64,000 nt of DNA, taken from contig JAJEDI010000071.1 of assembly GCA_022821585.1 (NCBI GenBank), positions 1 through 64,000 on the forward strand. Direction: 5' to 3'. Position numbers and translations under genes: made by a program. Of the stretch, positions 54,516-63,255 are shown piece by piece (position 1 is the stretch's first letter; each line of letters starts with the position of its first letter). The DNA comes from Caldilineaceae bacterium. Its GTDB lineage: Bacteria > Chloroflexota > Anaerolineae > Caldilineales > Caldilineaceae. Under the pieces are notes generated by a model that saw only the letters and a list, made by a program, of their open reading frames with translations, made no database searches and was not told the origin of the DNA.

Positions 54516-55586
54516 CTAGTCCTTTAACGCCTCCCGCAAGAGCCGCAACCAGTTTCCATGACAGATCGCTGCAATGTCGTCCTCCGCGTAGCCGCTGCCG
54601 CGCAGCAACTCCGGAATCCGCTGCAGGTCGGCAATCGTGTCCAGGTCGGCGGGAGACTGCTCACGGCCAAAGCCGCCGTCAAGATCCGTGCCGATTGCGA
54701 TGTTACTCGCATTGCCCGCCAGTTCGCATATATGATCGACGTGGGGCACGAGATCTTCCAGCATGATATCGTAGTTCCACGCCTGGCCGCCACGCCACTT
54801 CGTCGACATCATCCACACGTCCATCGCCATGCCGACCACACCGCCCCGCTCGATGATCGCCCGCAGCTGCACATCGCTGAACTGTCGCTGGTGCGGCACG
54901 ATCGCCCGGCAGTTGTTGTGGCTGGCCAGCACCGGGCCGTTATAGATTTCTAACGCCTGCCAGAACGACTCGTCCGACAGGTGCGTCAGGTCCAGTATGA
55001 TGCCAAGGCGCTCCATCTCCCTCAGCAGCGCCGGTCCGTCCTCGCCCAGGCCGAGTTCAGTCCCCGTGCCGCCCGCATAGCGGTTGGGGCCGTAGTGAGA
55101 CGGCCCAATCGCCCGCAGCCCCGCTTCGTACCAGAACTCAACATGCTCGGGCGTCAGGATCGGGTCCGCCCCCTCCATCGACAGCACAAAGCCAAGCGGA
55201 GGTTCGTCACCTCCCGCGTCCTCCCAATCTGTCCATTCACCCCAGTGCTCGTCCAGTTCGCCACGGCTGGTGATGATCCGCACGATCCCCAACTCCTCCA
55301 ACCCCCGGTAGTACGCCAGATGACCCTGCGCCATCGCGCTGGCCTGAGTGGGATGATCGTAGTCGATATTCGGGGCGGGTCGTCCCGTCGAACGCGCGAT
55401 CGCGGTGGCGAAACTGAGCGCCACGCGACCCTGTCGCATCTCCGGGAAGGCAACCGTACCGTATCCCTGTCCCTTGCCGCTGTTCTTCTGCTCTGTCGTG
55501 CGAATCGTATAGACAGAACGCGTCAGGTCCCGGTTGCCCTGCAGCGCGTTCATAGCCAGGTCGAGGTGGGCGTCAATGATGAGCAT
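54516..55586 (-). CDS. Membrane dipeptidase-family (M19) metallopeptidase
   Basis: The 356-residue protein has the renal dipeptidase fold: zinc ligands in IDAHLDLAMNAL (His7, Asp9), a bridging Glu in LSMEGAD (about 116-122), DLTHLSDESFW with His, and NNCRAIVPHQRQFSD. C-terminal AIGTDLDGGFGREQ carries the last Asp. No signal peptide is present, so it is cytoplasmic. It may cleave dipeptides or D-amino-acid-containing peptides. It heads a minus-strand run with cytochrome c and RidA genes. Confidence 0.92.
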   Translation of the reverse strand: MLIIDAHLDLAMNALQGNRDLTRSVYTIRTTEQKNSGKGQGYGTVAFPEMRQGRVALSFATAIARSTGRPAPNIDYDHPTQASAMAQGHLAYYRGLEELGIVRIITSRGELDEHWGEWTDWEDAGGDEPPLGFVLSMEGADPILTPEHVEFWYEAGLRAIGPSHYGPNRYAGGTGTELGLGEDGPALLREMERLGIILDLTHLSDESFWQALEIYNGPVLASHNNCRAIVPHQRQFSDVQLRAIIERGGVVGMAMDVWMMSTKWRGGQAWNYDIMLEDLVPHVDHICELAGNASNIAIGTDLDGGFGREQSPADLDTIADLQRIPELLRGSGYAEDDIAAICHGNWLRLLREALKD

Positions 55587-55669
55587 GGCGTTCTCCGGAG
55601 TGTGCGATTGATTACACTACTGCAGTAGGTTCAGAAAAGGAGCGCCGTACCTGCGCACGGCGCATCTAC

Positions 55670-56084
55670 CAAGCCTAGTTCAGTGCGCGGCGCTGGCCAA
55701 AGCGACCGAACTTCCCCCTCTCCTCTCCGCACCTGTCCTTCTTTATTTACTGCTTTCACTGACCACTGACTACTGCAGTTCTGGGCGGTCGGGCCTATTC
55801 GGCCCTCCCTTGTGCGGGGGCTCCGCCCCCGCAACGCCCCCTCTCCTACAACCTCGCGTCGTAGCCAGTATGTGGGTAATACGAAATTGCCGTCCCGTGT
55901 CGGCCCACGCTACCCCCCGCCGACTGGCAAATTCCGAAAATGTGCCGGCGCGAGCAAGACAGGCCAGGCCACGCCCATATATGCCCAACGTTCACCGCCA
56001 TGACCATCGAAAGCCCGCTACAGAAGTCCTGACCGTACATTCCCCCATGCAGACCGCACACAGTACACACACAGAACATAGCCT
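55670..56084 (+). repeat. Dispersed non-coding repeat, copy C
   Basis: The core (55785-56084) is collinear with copies A and B and carries the same hairpins and the end ACACACACAGAACATAGCC. The 5' module (55670-55705, AAGCCTAGTTCAGTGCGCGGC) matches copy B. A heptad repeat and CTGCAGTT (55758-55780) lie between module and core, which is not so in B. The middle is the most diverged of the three. Confidence 0.88.
55758..55780. repeat. Heptanucleotide repeat ending CTGCAGTT
   Basis: CACTGACCACTGACTACTG followed by CAGTT; directly precedes the repeat core of copy C, as in copy A. Confidence 0.8.
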
Positions 56085-56190
56085 GATCGTTAGCGCACGG
56101 CTGCGCGACCTGAATGCAGACGCGTATCAACCTGACGTGCCGCTGCCATCGCTCGGCAGCAACGTGAACGAAAAGGCCCGGGTGCAAAAA

Positions 56191-56248
56191 TCCCGCCGCC
56201 TTTCACGCCGGATCCCCTCAGATGGGGCGGCAATTCAGGTCGGCGGGA
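56191..56248 (-). terminator. Terminator of the beta-propeller gene
   Basis: On the minus strand TCCCGCCG and CGGCGGGA form the outer stem around an inner GCCGxxxCCCC/GGGGxGGC stem, and TTTTT follows. It lies 25 bases after the gene stop. Confidence 0.75.
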
Positions 56249-56272
56249 CTTACAAACTGCGCCAGGAATCGG

Positions 56273-57175
56273 TTACATTGGCGGAATCTGCAACTGCCGT
56301 TCAACCTGCAAACTGCCGCTGTCGAGCACCGTGACGCCATTCTCGCCGCCAACGTAGACGCTGCCGTCCAACTCCAGCATGCAAAGCGCAGGCGTGCTGC
56401 CTTCAACCAGCGACCAGGCCGAGCCGTCCTGCGAGCTCCACAGCTGCGTGTCGTCGCTCAGCAGCCAGTTGGCCGAACCGCCGCCCTCCGACCCGTTAGA
56501 AAGGGCGAGCAGCGCGTTCACCTGCTCCGGCGCGTCTTCCACGCCGGCAAATGTGCGGCCCCCATCGGTCGAACGCCAGAGCCCGCCTTCCTCCGTTCCC
56601 GCCAGAACCACCCCGCTGCAATGCACGTCAGGCGCCACCGCAACCGTCTGGTAAGCCGCGTCGGCCGATTCGCTCCGCTTCCACCCCAGCCCCGCATTCG
56701 GCGAACGGTAGATACCCTCCTCCGTCCCCGCAAATACCACCTGCCAGCGCGGCCACGCGTCCTCCTCCATCGGCGGCGCCCACGCCAGCGTCAATACGGT
56801 CAGATTTCGCAGTCCGAAATTGCTGGGCATCCAGCGCAGACCCCGATCGCGGCTGCGCAGCACACCGTCACCCTCGCTGCCGGCTAGGATCACGCCCGAA
56901 TCGTCGTAGTCCGGCGCCGACGCAAAAGTCAGCACGGCCGATTCCGCGCCCTCCTGCCAGGCCGCCTGCCACTGCTCCGCCGTATCCAGGAGATAGGCCA
57001 CGCCAAAAGGCGCGCCGCCGGTAAAGATCCGGTCCCCCAGGCTACAGGCCGCAGTCAACCTTTCCTGCGGCTGCGGTGTGGGGGTCAACTCCGCCTCGCC
57101 AACGGCAAACAGACCGTAGGGGCCGGCAGCCCAAATGCTTCCTTCATGTTCGGAAAGGGAGAGAATGATCGACAT
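56273..57175 (-). CDS. Beta-propeller protein (BNR/YCF48-like)
   Basis: The 300-residue protein has no signal peptide or membrane segment. It consists of repeated strands with the Asp-box-like pattern: GILYRSRDRGLRWMPS-type (GVLRSRDRGLRWMP), GIYRSPNAGLGWKRS, GLWRSTDGGRTFAG and TQLWSSQDGSAWSL. Each resembles S-x-D-x-G-x-x-W of sialidase/sortilin-type propellers, suggesting a six-bladed propeller. Function is unknown. It starts three bases after the stop of the chaperonin-like gene, so the two may be cotranscribed. Confidence 0.8.
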   Translation of the reverse strand: MSIILSLSEHEGSIWAAGPYGLFAVGEAELTPTPQPQERLTAACSLGDRIFTGGAPFGVAYLLDTAEQWQAAWQEGAESAVLTFASAPDYDDSGVILAGSEGDGVLRSRDRGLRWMPSNFGLRNLTVLTLAWAPPMEEDAWPRWQVVFAGTEEGIYRSPNAGLGWKRSESADAAYQTVAVAPDVHCSGVVLAGTEEGGLWRSTDGGRTFAGVEDAPEQVNALLALSNGSEGGGSANWLLSDDTQLWSSQDGSAWSLVEGSTPALCMLELDGSVYVGGENGVTVLDSGSLQVERQLQIPPM

Positions 57176-57178
57176 CGT

Positions 57179-58807
57179 TTACGGTTCCATACTTTCTGTT
57201 GGTTCCTTGTGGAATACAATCGTGTTGGTGCCCAATGCCATCAGCGCGCCGCTGACCGCCGTTTCCAGCACCGCAGTCTGCACGCCCGTGACATCCACCA
57301 GGCCCGTTTCCTGGGCATGGACTAGCTTCTGCTTGACTACATCATACGTGTAGGTCGGCCCGGCCTCTTCCAGGCGAAGCGCCGCCACCGAAGGCGATTC
57401 GATGCCGGCGTTCTGGACAATCTGCAGGAATGGCGCGTCCAGGGCGTCGCGCAGCACCTTGACGCCAACGTTCTCATCGCCGTCCATCTCGAGTTTATCC
57501 AGCGCACTGCGCGCATGCACAAACGCCGCGCCGCCGCCCGGCACGACACCGGTCCTGTGAGCCAGCGAGGTGGCGGTCAGCGCCCGCTCCGACAGCGCCG
57601 ATACGATATCGCGCTCATGCTTGAGGTTGGTGCCCACCTTCAGCACACCCATGCCCCCTGTCAGAGCAGCCAGACGGTTGATGATGTCATCGCGCTCTTC
57701 ATCATCCACACGCATGCCCTCCAGCCGCGTCCGCAACTGATCGACCGTCTCCTGCATCTCCGCAATCCGGCTCTGAAAAGGCTGCAACTGCATCATCTTG
57801 CGGTCAACCTGCACCCGCATTGCCTCACCCAGGTCTTCCTCTTTGGCGTTGGCCGCGTACGCGTAATAGTTGCGGCCCAGGATATTGGCTCCCGTCAGCG
57901 TCGTCAGGTCCTGGAATGCCATCCGCCGCGGGTCGCCAATCTCCTTCAACTGAATGCCGAGAATCGATAACTGCTTCTTCTCCTCGGTCTGGTTGCGCAC
58001 CATCACGTGCAGCGCCTCCTCCTTGATGTGGGAGGCAATAATGACAAGAGATTTCTTCCCCATCTTCATCGCCAGCTCGATCAACGCAACCGCCTCGCCA
58101 GCCTCTGAGAGCGTGTCGTCAACCAGGGCAATAGTGGAGTCCCCGTATATGGCCCACTTGCGAATTGGGTCGGTGTAGAGGTGCATACTGGCGATTTCGG
58201 CTTTGTAGTTGGCGCCGGCATGATACTCACGCGCCAGATAAGGCGCCACAAACTTCTCGACCGAAACCCGCGCGTCCGGACCCAGCAGATAACTCAATTC
58301 GCCAATCGTCGCCGCCAGGTCCCGGTCCTTGACAACCGTCAGCGCCACCACCGCAAGGTCGTCCTCAGTTTCGACCGGCGTCGCCAGCTCAGACAGTTTC
58401 TGACTGATGGCCGCCGTGGCCGCCTGCAGCCCGATCTCCAGCTCCCGGTACCCGATGCCGGCCGTCAACATCTTCAAGGCCTGGCGGTAGATCTCCCGCG
58501 TCAGCAGGGCCGTGGCCGTGCCCCCGTCCCCTACCTTCCCTGCGATCCGCCAAACAATGTGACGCATCAGCATCGCGCCGACGTCCACCTTCGGGTCGCC
58601 CAGGCTGAGAATGCGGCGGACTGCCGTGGCAGCGTCGTCCAACAGTTCCGGCCCGCGCGTGCCGTCCCGTTCATGTACCACGTGCCCGCCGACCGGGCCC
58701 AGAGTCGGCGCCAGCAGATCGGCGATACTGTTAATGCCGTCGCTCAGGCTCTCGTGAGTCTCTTCCGGGCCGGCGACCGCGGCCCTGTAGTTTTTTATGC
58801 GTTCCAA
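57179..58807 (-). CDS. Divergent group I chaperonin (GroEL) paralogue
   Basis: The 542-residue protein aligns with GroEL from end to end: ATLLAPTLGPVG (residues 30-40, TLGPKG in GroEL), GDGGTATALL (93-102; Asp94 equals GroEL Asp87), the apical domain, LTGGMGVLKVGTN (382-394) and GVVPGGGAAFVHA (420-431). In GroEL the ATP-hydrolysis residue Asp398 lies in EDALHAT; the ungapped equivalent here is SERALTAT, with Arg408. The usual GGM-rich tail is missing, and no groES is nearby. It may be an assembly or scaffold paralogue with altered ATPase. A beta-propeller gene follows at three bases. Confidence 0.9.
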   Translation of the reverse strand: MERIKNYRAAVAGPEETHESLSDGINSIADLLAPTLGPVGGHVVHERDGTRGPELLDDAATAVRRILSLGDPKVDVGAMLMRHIVWRIAGKVGDGGTATALLTREIYRQALKMLTAGIGYRELEIGLQAATAAISQKLSELATPVETEDDLAVVALTVVKDRDLAATIGELSYLLGPDARVSVEKFVAPYLAREYHAGANYKAEIASMHLYTDPIRKWAIYGDSTIALVDDTLSEAGEAVALIELAMKMGKKSLVIIASHIKEEALHVMVRNQTEEKKQLSILGIQLKEIGDPRRMAFQDLTTLTGANILGRNYYAYAANAKEEDLGEAMRVQVDRKMMQLQPFQSRIAEMQETVDQLRTRLEGMRVDDEERDDIINRLAALTGGMGVLKVGTNLKHERDIVSALSERALTATSLAHRTGVVPGGGAAFVHARSALDKLEMDGDENVGVKVLRDALDAPFLQIVQNAGIESPSVAALRLEEAGPTYTYDVVKQKLVHAQETGLVDVTGVQTAVLETAVSGALMALGTNTIVFHKEPTESMEP

Positions 58808-58885
58808 CTTTGCACCTCGATTATCTGCCTTGTGCTCTGGCTTATCGTCCGGATCGTCACTCTTTCAAGTCCATCACAGTAAGGA

Positions 58886-60064
58886 TTATGACCATAAATG
58901 GGCATATTTCAACCCGCTGCCCGTATTGAACAGGACAACCGTCTCGTCTCCGCCAAGCCAGCCCGACTCCAACAACCGCTTCTGACCGGCCAGTGTAGCA
59001 GCACCCTCAGGGGCAGGGAAAACGCCCGTATGCCGCCCCATCTGCTTGGCGCTGGAAAGCATCTCCTCGTCGCTGACCGCAATGGCAACGCCGCCGCTTT
59101 CCCGCACCGCCGCCAGTATCAGGAAGTCTCCCACCGCCGCAGGAACGCGCAAGCCGTCTGCGACCGTCGTCGCGCCCTCCCAGGCGTCGGCAAACTCGTC
59201 CCCCTGCTCAAATGCGCGCACCATCGGCGCGCAGCCGCTGCTCTGGACGCTGACCATACGCGGCCGTTCGCTTCCGATCAGGCCCATCGCCTCCATCTCG
59301 TCGAACGCCTTCCACATGCCCACCAGGCCCGTGCCGCCGCCGGTCGGGTAAATGATCACGTCGGGCATACGCCAGCCCAGCTGCTCGACGACCTCGTAGC
59401 CCATCGTCTTCTTTCCCTCAATCCGGTAGGGCTCCTTCAGCGTGCTGACGTCGAACCAGCCGTACTCTTCGACCTTTTCCCGCACCTTCACCCCGCAGTC
59501 GGTGATCAGGCCGTCCACAAGCGTGACCTCCGCCCCCAAAGTGCTGCACTCGACGCGAAAGGCCGCCGGCACATCCTCCGGCATATAAACGTGGGCAGGC
59601 AATCCTGCTTTCGCTGCATACGCGCTCATCGCGCCCGCCGCGTTGCCCGCGCTCGGAATCGCCAGTTCTCCCGCGCCCAACTCGTAGGCGCGGCCCACTG
59701 CCATCACCAGCCCTCTGGCTTTGAAGCTGCCGGTCGGATTCAGCGACTCATCCTTGATCAGCGTATCGGGGCAACCGATTTCATCGCCCAGCCCACGCGC
59801 GCACACCAGCGGCGTCCACCCTTCCCCCAACTTGAGTTGCGCCGCCCGCGTCCGGATGGGGAGCACCTCTTCATAGCGCCACAAGGAAGACTCACGCTCC
59901 CGCAAAGATTCGCGTGTCAGCGTCTTGCCCGCCTGCCCAAGATCGTAGCGCGCCAGCAGCGGCTTCCCGCAGGCCGGGCACAGATTCATCAGCTGTTCGG
60001 CGTCGTACCTCTCACCACATCGACCGCACGAAAGATGTGTGAGTGTCGAACAGGTGGCTGTCAT
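58886..60064 (-). CDS. thrC: Threonine synthase
   Basis: ATG 60064 is preferred; a longer frame to 60127 exists. The 392-residue enzyme begins with a zinc ribbon (CGRCGERYDA ... CPACGKP) and continues as a fold-type II PLP enzyme: the Schiff-base Lys in NPTGSFKARG, PSAGNAAGAMSAYAAKAG, PTGGGTGLVGMWKAF (phosphate loop). Threonine synthase converts O-phosphohomoserine to threonine; the zinc-ribbon form is typical of one branch of the family. No other Thr-pathway genes are nearby, and another beta-replacing PLP enzyme remains possible. Confidence 0.88.
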   Translation of the reverse strand: MTATCSTLTHLSCGRCGERYDAEQLMNLCPACGKPLLARYDLGQAGKTLTRESLRERESSLWRYEEVLPIRTRAAQLKLGEGWTPLVCARGLGDEIGCPDTLIKDESLNPTGSFKARGLVMAVGRAYELGAGELAIPSAGNAAGAMSAYAAKAGLPAHVYMPEDVPAAFRVECSTLGAEVTLVDGLITDCGVKVREKVEEYGWFDVSTLKEPYRIEGKKTMGYEVVEQLGWRMPDVIIYPTGGGTGLVGMWKAFDEMEAMGLIGSERPRMVSVQSSGCAPMVRAFEQGDEFADAWEGATTVADGLRVPAAVGDFLILAAVRESGGVAIAVSDEEMLSSAKQMGRHTGVFPAPEGAATLAGQKRLLESGWLGGDETVVLFNTGSGLKYAHLWS

Positions 60065-60509
60065 TTCTTCATGTCCGGTAGGTGGATGCCGTCCGACGCA
60101 AGCTTGGAGAACATCATGCGCTGTCACTTATCGACATATGAAAGGGAGCAGCGGCACAGGGGCGCCGGCTGCCTGCACAATTGTACTTCCCTTCCAACCA
60201 GGAAGCAAAAAATAGGCGCGCATATTTCGCCTTGTTCCTGCTCCCTCCGCAACCGCCCCCCACCAATGTGTACAACTGGAACTGTCATGGTCACCAGACA
60301 GTGTCTCCCGCCTCAGTTTGTCGCAAGCCACTACCTACTGACCACTGACCACTGACCACTGCAGTTCCGCGCACCAATCAGAGACGACTACACTTGACAT
60401 ACTGTTCGCTGTAAGCCATATTCTCACTTCTGGCACCGCCAGGTATTGCAATCTTGCCCTTGCCGAAACTTTCGCCGCCCGCAGCCGTATGTACAGTTGA
60501 GACGACGCA
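60065..60509. other. Intergenic region between threonine synthase and the ABC exporter
   Basis: No gene is apparent. A heptad array lies at 60334-60365. Promoters for the divergent genes must be here; the stretch around 60380-60420 (ATACTGTTCGCTGTAAGCCAT) may include plus-strand promoter material, with no defensible box pair. Confidence 0.5.
60334..60365. repeat. Heptanucleotide tandem repeat (TGACCAC) ending CTGCAGTT
   Basis: Three perfect TGACCAC units and a partial unit followed by TGCAGTT. No copy of the long dispersed repeat follows here. Confidence 0.85.
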
Positions 60510-61514
60510 ATGAAGACAATGGTAGAAGCTCGAAACCTGCGCAAGTCCTATAAACGCGCCGACGGCTCCACAATTGAGGCCGTCAAAGGCGTCGACCTGG
60601 ACATCCACCAGGGCGAAATCTTCAGCCTGCTCGGACCCAACGGCGCCGGCAAGACCACCACGATCTCGATGATCAGCGGGCTGGTCGCGCCAACCGAAGG
60701 CGACGCAACCATCGGCGGCCACTCCATCACCAAACAGCCCATGGCGGCCAAACGCCTGATGGGCTTCGTCCCCCAGGAGATCGCCCTCTATCCCGAACTC
60801 AGCGCACGCCAGAATCTCGCCTTCTTCGGCAGAATGTATGGTCTCGGCGGGAAAAAGCTCAGCCGTCGCGTCGATGAACTGATCGAATTCGTGGATCTCG
60901 CCGACCGCCAGAACGACCGCATCGACACCTTTTCCGGAGGCATGAAGCGGCGCGTCAACCTCGCAGCCGGTCTCCTCAACAGCCCACCGCTCATCTACAT
61001 GGACGAGCCCACTGTCGGCATCGATCCCCAGAGCCGGCGCCGCATCCTCGATACCGTCAAACTACTGCGCGACGAACAGGACATGACCGTCCTCTACACC
61101 ACTCACCTCATGGAAGAGGCCCAGGAGTTGAGCGACCGCGTCGGTATTATGGACCACGGCGAGATTATCGCCATGGGAACCCAGGCCGAGCTGACGCAGC
61201 AGGTAGGTGAAGAAGACAGGCTGGAAATAACGACAGGCGCCCAGAACGTTGGCGAAGCGCTGACCGAACGCATGCAACAGGATATCGCCGGCCTGACGCG
61301 TGTGCTCTACAACCCGCCAGAGCCAATCGGGGAAAATAGCGGAGAATCCACGCCCGCCCGCCTGACCGTTTTCGCAAAACGGGGTCGCACCGCGCTCCCG
61401 CAGATTATTCAAACTCTTGACGCCGCTGGAATCGACATCCAATCTGTCGAAGTGCGTGAGCCCGATCTCGAAGCCGTATTCCTGGCACTGACAGGCCGCG
61501 CCCTGCGAGATTGA
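60510..61514 (+). CDS. ABC-2-type exporter ATP-binding protein
   Basis: The 334-residue protein is a single ABC ATPase: Walker A GPNGAGKTTT (about 46-55), Q loop GFVPQE, signature FSGGMKRRVNLAAGLL (about 148-163), Walker B LIYMDEPTVGID and the H-loop THLMEEAQELSDR. The C-terminal 100 residues resemble those of drug or sodium exporters of the NatA/DrrA class. It is followed by two ABC-2 permeases (gaps 87 and 64 bp). Export of a drug, lipid or polysaccharide precursor is likely. Confidence 0.93.
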   Translation: MKTMVEARNLRKSYKRADGSTIEAVKGVDLDIHQGEIFSLLGPNGAGKTTTISMISGLVAPTEGDATIGGHSITKQPMAAKRLMGFVPQEIALYPELSARQNLAFFGRMYGLGGKKLSRRVDELIEFVDLADRQNDRIDTFSGGMKRRVNLAAGLLNSPPLIYMDEPTVGIDPQSRRRILDTVKLLRDEQDMTVLYTTHLMEEAQELSDRVGIMDHGEIIAMGTQAELTQQVGEEDRLEITTGAQNVGEALTERMQQDIAGLTRVLYNPPEPIGENSGESTPARLTVFAKRGRTALPQIIQTLDAAGIDIQSVEVREPDLEAVFLALTGRALRD

Positions 61515-61601
61515 CTCCCGGTCACGTCGCGCCCGGGGACGCCCGCGTCTTGACCGCCCGTTTCCATCACGCCTCCCGCCCACCGCAAACCGCCCTGAAA
61601 G

Positions 61602-63191
61602 ATGAGAAAGATTCTCGCAATCACTGCGAAAGAGATCTACACAGTCTTTCGCGACCGCAACCTGATCCTTCTCATGTTCGCGACGCCGCTGGTTCTGTCC
61701 ACCATCATCGGGCTGGCCTTCGGCGGCATCGGCGACTCCGATGTACCTGACTTCGCCGCCATACCGGTCGCCGTTGTCAACCACGACGAAGGTGTCGACC
61801 TGCAAGAGACCGTAAACCTGCAGGGCCAGTTTGCGAACCTGGATGCCCTTCCCTTTAATCTCCAAGATATCGGGCTTCCTTCCGAGTTGTCCGGCGTTGG
61901 ACCGAATCCGCTACTGCAGAGCGGCTCCGAGCTGAACTTCGGCGACATTCTTGCAGGCATACTGCTTTCTCAACCGATCACCGGCACTGCTACACTCGGC
62001 GGAGCTGAAATCGACGTCGCACAGTTTGAATGTACTCTCCTGGGTCCGCCGCAAGAGGAAGGCGCTGCCAGTTTCGCTGCCGAAGGGTCTCTGGACGATC
62101 TGCTCGACGCAACCGCGGTACAAGATGCAGAACAAGCGCGCGCCGCCGTCCAAAGCGGCGAATTCGCTGCTGCGGTCATCATCCCCCCTGGCTTCAGCAG
62201 GCGTATGATCCCCCAATTTGCCTTCGATGAGGGCGGCAGACTCTACACCCAACCAGCTGACGAGACCGGGTCCGTCGAGGTATATGCCAACAATGGACGC
62301 CCGATCTCTTCCCGCATCCTCCACAGCGTTGTGGCGGGTGTCATCAATCAGTTCGAGCGCGTCAACGTCGCGCTTAGCGCCACGCTGGAAACATCCGTCA
62401 ATACGCTGGTGGATAGTCTTGCAGTAGGAGACATCGACCTCAGTGCCGTAAACCTGCCTGCAACAGCGGCTGCATTGCAAGGCTTGGACGCAACAACACT
62501 CGAACCGCTCGGATGCCTGATCGCGCCCGGCGCCAACAACGTCACCGTCGCCCAACAGCCGCTGGATGCCCTGCAGGAGGCGCCCCAATTTGCCCGCATT
62601 ATCGTCCCGATAGGCGCAGCGCAGGCAGTCTTCTTTGCACTCTTCACCGGCGTATTCGGCATGAATTCCATCTATGAAGAGCGCAAGTACTGGACGCTGC
62701 AAAGACTGATCGTTTCGCCTACCCCGCGCAGCTACCTGCTCGCGGGCAAGCTGGTCGGGAATCTGGCCGTCGTCTTCCTGCAGATACTCATACTCCAGGC
62801 AGCGCTGACCCTTATCGCTTCTGCTGTTCTCGGCGCGCCTACATTCATTTGGGGTACCGACATTGCCGCTCTTCTGGCGGTGACCGTGGCACTGGCTCTA
62901 TGCGTTTCGGGCCTCGGCGTGTTTGTTGTCGGACTGGCCAAGACGCCCGAGCAGGTCCAACTCTTTGGGCCCATGATCAACATCAGCCTCGCCGTATTGG
63001 GAGGCGCCTTCGGCTTCGCTCTTCCTGAGCAGGCCGCGAGATTCTCACTGATCTACTGGGGCGTGGATGCCTATGTAGATCTTTCACTCTCTCAGCCCGA
63101 TGTCTCACTCAATATACTTGTCCTGTTCTGCCAGGGCCTTGCTCTCTTTTTGCTGGGAACATGGCTCTTCAAGCGCCGCATAGACCTTTGA
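61602..63191 (+). CDS. ABC-2-type permease with large extracytoplasmic domain
   Basis: The 529-residue protein has one N-terminal membrane segment (about 21-41), an extracytoplasmic domain of about 300 residues, and five C-terminal segments (from about 332 to 527). This is the layout of YhgE/NatB-type export permeases. VVNHDEGVDL and AVIIPPGFSRRM in the domain are typical of this group. The middle of the C-terminal part holds EERKYWTLQRLIVSPTPRSYLLAGK, the cytoplasmic coupling helix of ABC-2 proteins. It pairs with the next permease and the upstream ATPase. Confidence 0.9.
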   Translation: MRKILAITAKEIYTVFRDRNLILLMFATPLVLSTIIGLAFGGIGDSDVPDFAAIPVAVVNHDEGVDLQETVNLQGQFANLDALPFNLQDIGLPSELSGVGPNPLLQSGSELNFGDILAGILLSQPITGTATLGGAEIDVAQFECTLLGPPQEEGAASFAAEGSLDDLLDATAVQDAEQARAAVQSGEFAAAVIIPPGFSRRMIPQFAFDEGGRLYTQPADETGSVEVYANNGRPISSRILHSVVAGVINQFERVNVALSATLETSVNTLVDSLAVGDIDLSAVNLPATAAALQGLDATTLEPLGCLIAPGANNVTVAQQPLDALQEAPQFARIIVPIGAAQAVFFALFTGVFGMNSIYEERKYWTLQRLIVSPTPRSYLLAGKLVGNLAVVFLQILILQAALTLIASAVLGAPTFIWGTDIAALLAVTVALALCVSGLGVFVVGLAKTPEQVQLFGPMINISLAVLGGAFGFALPEQAARFSLIYWGVDAYVDLSLSQPDVSLNILVLFCQGLALFLLGTWLFKRRIDL

Positions 63192-63255
63192 CTCCAAGTT
63201 CAACTCGCAAATGACACCGTTTACGCGATAGCCGGCACGTGCATAGACTTCTTCA

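Noticed and set aside
55631..55834. Minus-strand frame MRGRSPRTREGRIGPTA and its relatives in copies B and D
   Set aside because: It translates the GC-rich hairpins of the dispersed repeat and has no independent support.
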